From Hymenobacter glacialis (GTDB taxonomy: Bacteria > Bacteroidota > Bacteroidia > Cytophagales > Hymenobacteraceae): a stretch of DNA of 64,000 nucleotides. Each line of letters begins with the position of its first letter. Within the stretch, counting starts at the first letter, position 1. A program made the translations under genes and the position numbers. Below the pieces are notes generated by a model, which saw nothing but the letters and a program-made list of their open reading frames with translations, was not told the DNA's origin and ran no database searches. Positions 44,769 through 52,448 of the stretch are shown one piece after another. The stretch lies in assembly GCF_001816165.1 (NCBI RefSeq), contig NZ_MDZC01000090.1, forward strand, positions 1 to 64,000, given 5' to 3'.

Positions 44769-46358
44769 CTACTTCCCAGCCGCCGGCAACGCCGGGAACA
44801 GCGCGGGCGCCTTGCGATGCCGGGTGGCCTGCTCGTAGGCGTAAACGTATTTAATCAGCGTGGGCTCATCAAATGAGCGCCCCAGAAACTGCAGCCCGGC
44901 CGGCAGGTTATCGTAGGTGTAGCCCATGGGCACGGTGAAGGCCGGCTGCCCGGTGTGCGGCGCAATGAGCTGGCTATTGTCGCCCCGGTAGCCTTTGAAG
45001 TCGCCTATTTTGGCGGGCGGATTGTTCCAGGTAGGATAAACCAAAGCGCCCAGCTGGTTCTGGTTCATCACGGCCGTGACGGCGTTGCGGAAGGCAATAC
45101 GGCGCGGGTCGCTGTAGGCTTCACCACAGCCGGCAGTAGTCTGGCCAGGCAGGACCCCATTGGCCAACTCGTCCTCCAGGTTTTCTTTGATATAGGCCGA
45201 GTATTTGCCCGAAGCCAGCACCTGGTTGATGTTTTTTACGGGAGCACTGGGGCCCAAATCCGTTAGGTAGGCATTGACATCGTGCTTGAAAACGGAGCAC
45301 CAATGGCCTTTGCTGATTTCGTCAAAATCAGGTATTTCGACCTCTACGACCACCGCACCGGCTTTGCGCAGGTCGGCCACGGCCTGCGCGAATACGGCCT
45401 TCACCTGCGCATCAGGGTTGCGCTCACTCAGCGTACGCAACACGCCAATCCGGGCGCCTTTCAAGCCGTTTTTATCAAGAAACTGGCGGTAGCCGCCGGC
45501 CGGAACCTTGCCGGCGCTGTAGGCAGTAAGCGGGTCGGCCGGGTCGGGGCCGGCCATTACCTCCAGCAGGCGGGTGGCGTCGGCTACGGTGCGCGTCATG
45601 GGCCCGCCAGTGTCGTTACGCAGGTAGAGCGGCGTGATGCCGGCCCGGCTCAGCAAGCCCAGCGTGGGCCGAAAACCAACCAGCGCGGTGTGCGACGAAG
45701 GCCCGCGGATGGAATTGCCGGTGTCGGTGCCCAGCCCCACGGTGCCCAGGCTGGCTGCCACCGCCGCCGCCGTACCGCCACTGGAGCCCGCCGGCACATG
45801 CGCCAGGTTGTAGGGATTCCGGGTTTCGCCCGCAATGGAGCTGATGGTGACCATGGGGCTAAAGGCCCATTCGGCCATGTTGGACTTCGCCAGCACAATG
45901 GCCCCCGCCGCCTTCAGGGCCCTCACCATTGACGCATCGGTGGTGGGCGCAAAGCCTTTGAGCGCCAGCGAGCCGGCGGTGGTTTGCAAGCCGGCGGTGT
46001 TGTAGTTGTCCTTCACAATCACCGGAATGCAGTGCAGGGGCCGCATGGTGTCGGTGCGCTTGTACTCGGCGTCCAGCTGCCGGGCCGTTTCGATGGCCTC
46101 CGGGTTGGTGATGACAATGGAATTGAGCGTGGTGGGCTGGTCGTAGGCTGCGATGCGGGCCAGGTAGGCACCCACCACTTGCTCGCAGGTGCAGTCACCG
46201 CGTTGCAGTGCTCCCTGCACGTCCTCTATGGACGCTTCTGTCACCTCAAAAGGGGGCTTTTTGGCGTGCTGCTGTTGCTCAGCAGCGCTGCAGCCACCGC
46301 AGAAAAATACGCCGATAGCCAGCAGCACACAGCACGAGAACCGGATAAGATTTGCCAT
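44769..46358 (-). CDS. Amidase-signature enzyme, lipoprotein
   Basis: 529 residues from the ATG at 46358. The start MANLIRFSCCVLLAIGVFFCGGC suggests a lipoprotein. The amidase-signature Ser-cisSer-Lys triad is visible: Lys116 in IPVIVKDNYNT, Ser193 in AGSSGGTAAAVAASLG, and nucleophile Ser216 in GTDTGNSIRGPSS. The remainder (GGPMTRTVADATRLLEVMAG and QPAFTVPMGY) is standard for the family. It hydrolyses an amide; exported relatives include peptide amidases, but the substrate is unknown. The -7 box at 46363 sits only four bases from the ATG. Confidence 0.9.
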   Translation of the reverse strand: MANLIRFSCCVLLAIGVFFCGGCSAAEQQQHAKKPPFEVTEASIEDVQGALQRGDCTCEQVVGAYLARIAAYDQPTTLNSIVITNPEAIETARQLDAEYKRTDTMRPLHCIPVIVKDNYNTAGLQTTAGSLALKGFAPTTDASMVRALKAAGAIVLAKSNMAEWAFSPMVTISSIAGETRNPYNLAHVPAGSSGGTAAAVAASLGTVGLGTDTGNSIRGPSSHTALVGFRPTLGLLSRAGITPLYLRNDTGGPMTRTVADATRLLEVMAGPDPADPLTAYSAGKVPAGGYRQFLDKNGLKGARIGVLRTLSERNPDAQVKAVFAQAVADLRKAGAVVVEVEIPDFDEISKGHWCSVFKHDVNAYLTDLGPSAPVKNINQVLASGKYSAYIKENLEDELANGVLPGQTTAGCGEAYSDPRRIAFRNAVTAVMNQNQLGALVYPTWNNPPAKIGDFKGYRGDNSQLIAPHTGQPAFTVPMGYTYDNLPAGLQFLGRSFDEPTLIKYVYAYEQATRHRKAPALFPALPAAGK

Positions 46359-46362
46359 GCCG

Positions 46363-46370
46363 CGAAGGTA
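46363..46370 (-). promoter_or_regulatory. -7-like box (TACCTTCG) four bases before the amidase ATG
   Basis: One mismatch to TAnnTTTG. If real, the mRNA has almost no leader. It also argues against longer starts such as 46523. Confidence 0.45.
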
Positions 46371-46441
46371 TGCCAGCCGGCGACTTTCCGTGCCTGGTAC
46401 CCGCAAGCCGGGCGCTATGCGCTTGTAAACGGGGTGGGCAT

Positions 46442-46939
46442 TTACTTCTTCGCGCGAAACGACCAGGTGATGCGGAACACCGCTACCACGTCGCCGGCTT
46501 CGTCCACGCCGGTGCTGGTGCACACTACGGTGCGGCCTTCGCCGGTGGCACGGCTCTCGGCGATGGCTTGAGCGATGTCGGGCCCATTGGGTGAGTTGAA
46601 GGCAATGACCCCTACTGCTTTCTTGGTAAAATCGGCCTCCAACTTCGTCACGAGCATCGACACCGAACTGCCGGCCTGCACGTGCATCATGGCCTGAATG
46701 CCGCTGGCCAGCTCGGCCGCCATGGCCAGGCAGGCAAAGTAGATGCTGCGAAACGGATTTTGAGTGAGGTACTTAAAGCGCACCGTAACCGTGGCCTCTT
46801 CGGGCGAAATGCGAACGAGGCGCAGCCCCGCCAGCCAGGCCATGGGCAGCTTTTGCAGCATAAACAGCCGCAGTTTCGTGGGGCTGAGCACCTGGCGGCG
46901 AAAGGCCGCCGCTTGGGGCGTGTCGGTGAGGGCAGGCAT
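46442..46939 (-). CDS. DUF4442-type hotdog-fold protein (thioesterase-like)
   Basis: 165 residues from the ATG at 46939. The sequence (MPMAWLAGLRLVRISPEEATVTVRFKYLTQNPFRSIYFACLAMAAELASGI) and later EGRTVVCTSTGVDEAGDVVAVFRITWSFRAKK match DUF4442, a hotdog-fold group near acyl-CoA thioesterases such as PaaI. A putative thioesterase role is inferred from the fold only. A further ATG at 47023 would extend into the small repeat at 46985 and is unlikely. It reads toward the amidase gene with an 83-bp gap that contains the amidase promoter box. Confidence 0.8.
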   Translation of the reverse strand: MPALTDTPQAAAFRRQVLSPTKLRLFMLQKLPMAWLAGLRLVRISPEEATVTVRFKYLTQNPFRSIYFACLAMAAELASGIQAMMHVQAGSSVSMLVTKLEADFTKKAVGVIAFNSPNGPDIAQAIAESRATGEGRTVVCTSTGVDEAGDVVAVFRITWSFRAKK

Positions 46940-46984
46940 AAAGTGGTGGTAAAAGGAGCAACGAGCAACAGGAGCACGCAAGAA

Positions 46985-47013
46985 CGTCATGCCGCGCTTG
47001 GCATAACATGACG
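46985..47013. repeat. Short palindrome with ACGTCATG ends
   Basis: CGTCATGCC pairs with GGCATAACATGACG (with a small internal bulge). The ends match those of the larger repeat family, so it may be a minimal or deleted copy. Confidence 0.45.
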
Positions 47014-47044
47014 CTCCCGGCATTTACCCTAAAAATCCCTACTC

Positions 47045-48304
47045 CTACTTGCTGAAGCGCACCGTGCCGTAGCGCACCTTGATGTTCACATTGCCGGCGT
47101 GGCGGGTCGGAGTGGTACTGCCGAAGGTGCCCAGCACGTCGCTGGTAATGGGGCCGTTTTCCTGCGAGAGCACCCGCACCATGTCTTTGTCCACCAGCAG
47201 CTGGCCCTGCTCGGTGCTCACGTCAAAGCGAAAGCTCGGCGACTCGGCAAAGCCCAGCCGGATGGAGCTGTAGCCGCCGTCCAGGTTCACCTGCCGGAAG
47301 TTGGGTCCCATGTCGCGCACCACAAAGTCGGGACAGTAGCGCAGGGCCATGTCCAGGCCCTGGCCGAGCTTGTCTACCGTGAAGCGCGAATAGCCCGAGG
47401 AGCCGCGCAGGTTGCGCACCGTGCCCAGAGCCACATCGCCGTACTTGCTGTGAATGGTGAGGTCCTCCACCGTGCCAATGTCAACGTCGGAGTGGTTGTT
47501 GCGCAGCACCACTTCCGAACCCTGGTCCAGCCGCAGCCGGGCATAGCTGGCATCAATGCTGGCCTGGCCCGCAAAGGCAATGGTGCAGTTGCCGTTGGCA
47601 ATGCGCACCAGGTTCTGCGGCCCTTCGAGGCGCCCCGTGCGCAGGGTGCCGTATTCCACCACCAGCTCGGTGGGGCCGCTCAGGTCGCCATTGATGGCAA
47701 TTTCTCCGAAGTTGTTGTACAGGGCCAGGGCCGTGGTGCGCGGCAGCCACACGGTGTAGTTCACCTCGTAGCGGCAGCCACCGGCCCGGCCGCGCAGCGC
47801 GGGGCCAAACTGCGTACTCACGGCCACGCCGCCGGTTTTGGCATCGTAGTCGAGCCACTGCACGCCCAGCGCGTCCAGCACCTGCCGGGCCCCGGCTTCG
47901 GATTCGGAGCGGGCCACCATCTCGGCTTCCACCTTTATTTCTTTCTTGTTCCAGGGGTTCACCTGCACGCGGCCATAGCGCGTGTGCAGCGAGAAGGCCC
48001 GGCCGCGTTGAGGCACCGCGTAGCTGCGGCTCACGCGGCGGCGCTGCTCCACCTGCAGCGTGGCCTTTTCCTGCTCGGTGGGCTGTTCCGGTTGCGGGTT
48101 CTGGGCGGGCAGCTGGCCGGCGCCGGTCAGGAAATCCTCGGCTACGAACGCCTGCACTTCCAGGGCCCGCATGGCGCGGGTGGGGCACACGGCTACCCAC
48201 TGGCTGGTTTGCGCCAGCGCCACGCGGGGCTGCCACAGCCCCGCCACCGCCAGCAGCGTCACCATTGCAGCCCGCCAGGTTATCGTAGCCATCCGGGGTT
48301 TCAT
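47045..48304 (-). CDS. Exported DUF4097-like beta-helix protein, last gene of the sigma operon
   Basis: 419 residues. A signal peptide (about 1-31) is followed by a region with CPTRAMRALEVQAF and, from about 100, a series of short beta repeats: FSLHTRYGRVQVNPWNKKEIKVEAEM, ALYNNFGEIAINGDLSGPTELVVEYGTLRTG, DASYARLRLDQGSEVVLRNNHSDVDIG and DLTIHSKYGDVALG. This is the pattern of DUF4097/DUF2807 putative adhesins, which form right-handed beta helices. Its start overlaps the anti-sigma stop by ATGA, so translation is coupled. A target or sensor of the sigma system is a reasonable guess. Confidence 0.78.
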   Translation of the reverse strand: MKPRMATITWRAAMVTLLAVAGLWQPRVALAQTSQWVAVCPTRAMRALEVQAFVAEDFLTGAGQLPAQNPQPEQPTEQEKATLQVEQRRRVSRSYAVPQRGRAFSLHTRYGRVQVNPWNKKEIKVEAEMVARSESEAGARQVLDALGVQWLDYDAKTGGVAVSTQFGPALRGRAGGCRYEVNYTVWLPRTTALALYNNFGEIAINGDLSGPTELVVEYGTLRTGRLEGPQNLVRIANGNCTIAFAGQASIDASYARLRLDQGSEVVLRNNHSDVDIGTVEDLTIHSKYGDVALGTVRNLRGSSGYSRFTVDKLGQGLDMALRYCPDFVVRDMGPNFRQVNLDGGYSSIRLGFAESPSFRFDVSTEQGQLLVDKDMVRVLSQENGPITSDVLGTFGSTTPTRHAGNVNIKVRYGTVRFSK

Positions 48305-49074
48305 TTATTAGAGGAGTTCCGGCTGTCAGCCAGCACAAAAGCGTTGGGGCCGTTTTCTTCGGTGGGCGTGCCTACCTGCAGCTGCTGGTCCAGAATATCG
48401 AGGCGAATCTGCAGGTTGCGGTTCATGGCCGTGAGCACGGCATCGGGCTGCGGGTGGTGCAGCAGCTCCACCTTCAGCTTGCGGTAGCTGGAGTCCAGCG
48501 ACACCAGCTCCCGCTGCCAGTCGGCGGCCATGGCGGCCATGCCGGGGCCGGTCATTTCGTGCAGCTCGCTTTGGCGGCGGGCCAGCTGGCTGGTGTAGTA
48601 GGCTTCCATGCCGCGCACGGCCCGCACCAGCTGGCTGTCGGCGCCGGTGCTGCGGTCGGCCGCCGTCATGGCCATGGGCATGCCGCTCTGGTACAGGGCA
48701 GCGTCGGGCTCGGCCGCGGTGTGGGTGCCGTGGTAGCTCGCGGCGGCCAATGGCGCTGGTGCGCTGTACCTGGATTTCCAGGCTTCGCCGGCACCGGCGG
48801 CCAGCACCAGCAGGGCCAGCGCCGCCGCCACGCCGTAGCGTTGCAGCCAGTTGGCCGGCCCGGTAGCCACAGCTGCGCTAGCTACGCGCGCCGGCGCAGT
48901 TGTGGCACTGGCCGCATCGACCAGGCGCATTACCGGCGTGGCGGGGGTCGCCACGGGCTCGGCCAGCTGTTGCTCGAGAGCGGCCCACAGGTCCGGGCGC
49001 GGCTCGTGCGTGTCGAAATCGGCACGGTGCCGCTCGACGAATTTTTCTAAAGAATCAGGCTTATGAGTATTCAT
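48301..49074 (-). CDS. Probable anti-sigma factor, single transmembrane helix
   Basis: 257 residues from the ATG at 49074. The N-terminal cytoplasmic part (MNTHKPDSLEKFVERHRADFDTHEPRPDLWAALEQQLAEP) resembles Bacteroidota anti-sigma proteins that start with FVxxHRxxFDxxEPxxxLW. One membrane helix (about 90-115, YGVAAALALLVLAAGAG) is followed by a periplasmic helical domain rich in Gln/Arg (MEAYYTSQLARRQSELHEM). It lies directly downstream of the ECF sigma gene, 129 bp apart, and overlaps the DUF4097-like gene by four bases. The role is inferred from layout and topology. Confidence 0.75.
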   Translation of the reverse strand: MNTHKPDSLEKFVERHRADFDTHEPRPDLWAALEQQLAEPVATPATPVMRLVDAASATTAPARVASAAVATGPANWLQRYGVAAALALLVLAAGAGEAWKSRYSAPAPLAAASYHGTHTAAEPDAALYQSGMPMAMTAADRSTGADSQLVRAVRGMEAYYTSQLARRQSELHEMTGPGMAAMAADWQRELVSLDSSYRKLKVELLHHPQPDAVLTAMNRNLQIRLDILDQQLQVGTPTEENGPNAFVLADSRNSSNK

Positions 49075-49202
49075 AAAGGAGAAGCAAACGCACGGTTCTT
49101 CCAAAGTCGGCAGGTGGCGGGGATAGGCTGGGGTAAACGCAACCGAGCGCCGAAGGATGAAGCGTGGTGGAGGTTAATTAACAGCGCAAGCAGAATAAAT
49201 GA

Positions 49203-49772
49203 TTAGCTAAGACCGCGCTGGGCGGCTAATTCGCGCAGCCGAACCCGGGCCCGGCTGTACTGAGATTTGGAGGTAGACTCGGAAATGCCCATGATGCTGG
49301 CAATTTCGAGGTGGTCGTAGCCTTCGAGCAGGTACAGGGTCAGCACCACCCGGTAGCCGTCGGGCAGCTCCTGAATGCAGCGGCGCAGCACGTCGGCCCG
49401 GTAGTGGGCATCGGCTTCGTCTTCGGCCGAAGGCGCGGCTTCGTCCCGCTCTTCGTGGTGCTGCTCGCCCAGCGGCACCAGCGCCAGCCGCCGCTGCCGC
49501 AGGCAATTGATGCTTTTGTTGACGACGATGCGCTTGAGCCACGCCCCAAACGCGGAGTCGCCCTTGTAGCCGCTGAGCTCCCGAAAGGCGCTCAGAAACG
49601 ACTCCTGGAGCACGTCCTCGGCCTCCGCATAGTCGCCGGTAATGCGCAGGGCCGCGTTAAACATGGCCTTGGCGTAGCGGCGGTAAATCTCGGCCTGCGC
49701 TTGGCGGTCGTTCAGGCGGCAGCGCTCCACCAGGGGCGCGTTGATGTCAATGTAGGCAACAGCGGCTTCCAT
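49203..49772 (-). CDS. ECF-type RNA polymerase sigma factor
   Basis: 189 residues from the ATG at 49772. Region 2 runs from LVERCRLNDRQAQAEIYRRYAKAMFNAALRITGDYAEAEDVLQESFLSAFREL to GAWLKRIVVNKSINCLR. Region 4 is CIQELPDGYRVVLTLYLLEGYDHLEIASIMGISESTSKSQYSRARVRLRELA, a typical helix-turn-helix for the -35-like element. An Asp/Glu-rich linker (EERDEAAPSAEDEADAHYRAD) joins them. It is the first gene of the sigma, anti-sigma and DUF4097-like operon, and a palindrome at 49834 lies in its leader or promoter. Confidence 0.92.
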   Translation of the reverse strand: MEAAVAYIDINAPLVERCRLNDRQAQAEIYRRYAKAMFNAALRITGDYAEAEDVLQESFLSAFRELSGYKGDSAFGAWLKRIVVNKSINCLRQRRLALVPLGEQHHEERDEAAPSAEDEADAHYRADVLRRCIQELPDGYRVVLTLYLLEGYDHLEIASIMGISESTSKSQYSRARVRLRELAAQRGLS

Positions 49773-49833
49773 GCAGAAAGGCGAATTAAGAATGCGTAAG
49801 CGAGCAAAAGACCCCACGGCGGGCGCCGGGGTT

Positions 49834-49857
49834 GCACCACCCGGACGGGGGTGGTGC
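49834..49857 (-). promoter_or_regulatory. Palindrome upstream of the ECF sigma gene
   Basis: GCACCACCC (49834-49842) and GGGTGGTGC (49849-49857) form a 9-bp stem around GGACGG. It lies 62 bases before the ATG at 49772, with no T run. It could be an operator or leader hairpin controlling the operon. Confidence 0.4.
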
Positions 49858-49941
49858 GTAGTAAATTTAAGGATTCCTGCTTAAGTCCTGCCGGTTACGC
49901 AGCCACGCTCGCCAACCGGGTCCCGCCGGGCAGCAACAAAA

Positions 49942-49968
49942 AACCCCATCGGCACTACCGATGGGGTT
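49942..49968 (-). terminator. Terminator of the ALDH7-type gene
   Basis: AACCCCATCGG and CCGATGGGGTT form an 11-bp stem with a five-base loop, followed on the minus strand by TTTTTT. It starts 25 bp after the stop at 49994. Confidence 0.88.
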
Positions 49969-49993
49969 CACGTTACTGCTATCAGGCTACTGC

Positions 49994-51598
49994 TTACACG
50001 TCGAACTTGATGCCCTGCGCCAGTGGCAGCTCCGTGCTGTAGTTGATGGTATTGGTCTGGCGGCGCATGTAGATTTTCCAGGCGTCGGAGCCCGACTCGC
50101 GGCCGCCGCCGGTTTCTTTCTCGCCGCCAAACGCACCGCCGATTTCAGCGCCGCTCGTGCCGATGTTCACGTTGGCAATGCCGCAGTCGGAGCCGGTGGC
50201 AGCCAGGAAGGCTTCGGCCTCGCGCATGTTCAGGGTGAAAATGCTGCTGGACAGGCCCTGGCGCACGTCGTTTTGCAGCGCGATGGCCTGCTCCACGTCG
50301 CCGCTGTACTTGATGAGGTAGAGAATGGGCGCGAAGGTTTCCTCCTGCACCGTGTGGTAGTGGTTCTCGACCTCCACCAGCGCGGGCTGCACGTAGTGGC
50401 CGCCTTGCAGCTTGGCGCCGCTCAGCACCTGGCCGCCGGTGAGCAGCTTGCCGCCTTCGGCCTGCACCTTGGTCAGGGCCTCTTCAAACATCTTCACCGC
50501 GTCGCCGTCAATGAGCGGGCCTACCAGGGTGCCTTCCTGCAACGGATGCCCGATGGGCAGCTTGGGATAAATGGCCAGCAGGCGGTTTTTCACTTCCTCG
50601 TAAATGCTGTCCTCGATGATGACGCGGCGCGTGCTGGTGCAGCGCTGCCCGGCCGTGCCCACCGCCCCAAACACAATGGCGGGGATGGCAATGTTGAGGT
50701 CGGCGTTTTTGGTGACGATGATGGCGTTGTTGCCGCCCAGCTCCAGTAGGGCGCGGCCCAGGCGGGCGCCCACTACCTCGCCTACTTTGCGGCCCATGCG
50801 GGTGCTGCCCGTGGCCGAAACCAGCGGCACGCGCTTGTCGGCGGCCATAGCGGCCCCAATGTCGGCCCCGCCGATGATGATGCTGAACACGCCCTCCGGG
50901 ATGTCGTTCTCGGCCAGCACGTCCTTGATGATGTGCTGCACGGCCACGGCCGTGAGCGGGGTTTTCTCCGACGGCTTCCAGATGCTCACGTCGCCGCACA
51001 CGGCGGCCAGCATGGCGTTCCAGCTCCACACGGCCACCGGAAAGTTGAAGGCCGAAATGATGCCCACCAGGCCCAGCGGCTGGTACTGCTCGTACATGCG
51101 GTGCGCGGGGCGCTCCGAGTGCATGGTCAGGCCGTGCAGCTGGCGCGAAAGGCCCACCGCGAAGTCGCAGATGTCAATCATCTCCTGCACTTCGCCCAGG
51201 CCTTCCTGCAGGATTTTGCCCATCTCGGCGCTCACCAGCTTGCCCAGCGGCTCCTTGTATTCGCGCAGCTTGTTGCCGATTTGCCGCACAATCTCGCCGC
51301 GCTTGGGGGCCGGCATCAGGCGCCAGGTCTTGAAAGCTTCCTGGGCGGTTTTCACCACGGTATCGTAGTCTTCCACGGTGGCAAAGGCTACGCTGGCAAT
51401 CGGGCGGCCGTCGGCGGGGGCCAGCACGGTGCGGCGCTCGGCGTTGGCGCTGCCGCCCCACTGGCGGCCGGTACTATAAGCCGCATTATCGGCCTGCACG
51501 CCCAGTTGGCGCAGCACGTCCTGGATGCCATGGGGGTCTTCGTGAGGGTGAGCTACGGTTACGTCAGGCGCGGTGGCTTGTTCGAGGGCTTGCTTCAT
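49994..51598 (-). CDS. ALDH7-type aldehyde dehydrogenase (alpha-aminoadipic semialdehyde/antiquitin-like)
   Basis: 534 residues from the ATG at 51598. Motifs: GLVGIISAFNFPVAVWSWN, SIWKPSEKTPLT, ATGSTRMGRKVG, ALLELGGNNAII (general base Glu) and VGTAGQRCTSTRR (catalytic Cys). The last two, with Asn-Asn after GG and Arg before Cys, mark family 7 (antiquitin, AmaB), which oxidises alpha-aminoadipic or piperideine-6-carboxylate semialdehyde in lysine breakdown. It is therefore likely NAD-linked lysine catabolism, though no lysine gene is adjacent. A perfect -7 box lies 36 bases upstream, and a terminator follows. Confidence 0.92.
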   Translation of the reverse strand: MKQALEQATAPDVTVAHPHEDPHGIQDVLRQLGVQADNAAYSTGRQWGGSANAERRTVLAPADGRPIASVAFATVEDYDTVVKTAQEAFKTWRLMPAPKRGEIVRQIGNKLREYKEPLGKLVSAEMGKILQEGLGEVQEMIDICDFAVGLSRQLHGLTMHSERPAHRMYEQYQPLGLVGIISAFNFPVAVWSWNAMLAAVCGDVSIWKPSEKTPLTAVAVQHIIKDVLAENDIPEGVFSIIIGGADIGAAMAADKRVPLVSATGSTRMGRKVGEVVGARLGRALLELGGNNAIIVTKNADLNIAIPAIVFGAVGTAGQRCTSTRRVIIEDSIYEEVKNRLLAIYPKLPIGHPLQEGTLVGPLIDGDAVKMFEEALTKVQAEGGKLLTGGQVLSGAKLQGGHYVQPALVEVENHYHTVQEETFAPILYLIKYSGDVEQAIALQNDVRQGLSSSIFTLNMREAEAFLAATGSDCGIANVNIGTSGAEIGGAFGGEKETGGGRESGSDAWKIYMRRQTNTINYSTELPLAQGIKFDV

Positions 51599-51634
51599 GG
51601 AGTAGGGGTGGGAATGCGATGAGTGATGCTGCAG

Positions 51635-51642
51635 CAAAGCTA
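51635..51642 (-). promoter_or_regulatory. -7 box (TAGCTTTG) of the ALDH7 gene
   Basis: Perfect TAnnTTTG, 36 bases before the ATG at 51598. It makes the in-frame start at 51721 unlikely. Confidence 0.6.
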
Positions 51643-51737
51643 CGGAAAGCCCAGTGCCGCAACCGGCCGGGGTCCTTCTTCCCTTTGCCCATCCGGCAAC
51701 TAATGGCCAGCTACGGCACACCCCAGGAGTTGCGCAA

Positions 51738-52199
51738 CTACTCCGAACTGGATGTTTGAGCGGTCCGGACGCCGGCCCGCTCCTGCTGGTCGGTCAGCCA
51801 GATTACGGCTTCGGCTTCGTCGTCATAAAACAACGGGTACGAGTCTAGGGTGGCGGCGTGGCGCAGGTGCAACTCCATTTCGGTGCTTTCGGCCGCAAGG
51901 CGCTGGTGCGGCCCCGCCAAATAGGCCGTAAACAACGGCCCGCCAAGTGCAGAAGCTATCTGGGGCGAAAACTGCTCACGAAACCACTCGTTGAGGTCGG
52001 GGCCGGCCAGCGGGCGCCGGCGCAGGTCCAGCAGCCAGAAGCGGCAGTTGCCGTATTCCTTGGCCGCCTCCAGCATGGCCTCGTAGGTACCCTGCAGCTC
52101 GGGCGGAGGCAAGGCATGCAGCCAGCGGCCAATCAGGATGCCCAAATCGGCGCGGTATTCTAAAGAAAAAGCGTTGTTTGAGAAAGTAGCCACAGGCAC
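51738..52199 (-). CDS. Hypothetical protein, 153 residues
   Basis: No family recognised. The protein begins MPVATFSNNAFSLEYRADLGILIGRWLHAL and continues with FWLLDLRRRPLAGPDLNEWFREQFSPQIASALGGPLFTAYL and WLTDQQERAG. The pattern strand-helix-strand (LGILIGRW, then CRFWLLDLR) is like the STAS-type folds of single-domain Bacteroidota proteins, a weak impression. It is upstream of the ALDH7 gene on the same strand with a 139-bp gap containing the ALDH7 promoter. No signal peptide. Confidence 0.65.
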   Translation of the reverse strand: MPVATFSNNAFSLEYRADLGILIGRWLHALPPPELQGTYEAMLEAAKEYGNCRFWLLDLRRRPLAGPDLNEWFREQFSPQIASALGGPLFTAYLAGPHQRLAAESTEMELHLRHAATLDSYPLFYDDEAEAVIWLTDQQERAGVRTAQTSSSE

Positions 52200-52391
52200 T
52201 GCAAAAATTTAGCTCGTCAGCTATACGAGTCAAGCAAAAGCCAGGTTTAGCCCGCAATTGGCGCAAAACAGTATTTAGTCCACGCGGTTGCGGCTGGTTG
52301 GCTACGCCTAGCGCGGCTCCTGGAGCACATTCCGAACTGGTGAATTACCCAGGCAGCTATTACAGGTAGCTCACCCGCCTCCAAAAACCAC

Positions 52392-52428
52392 AAAAAAGCC
52401 CCCTTCCATCGTGGAAGGGGGCTTTTTT
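52392..52428 (-). terminator. Terminator of the HtrA-type gene
   Basis: AAAAAAGCCCCCTTCCA and its perfect complement surround a TCG loop, 20 bp after the stop at 52449. T runs on both sides make it bidirectional in form. Confidence 0.92.
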
Positions 52429-52448
52429 ACTTGAGCCTAAACAGGAGC

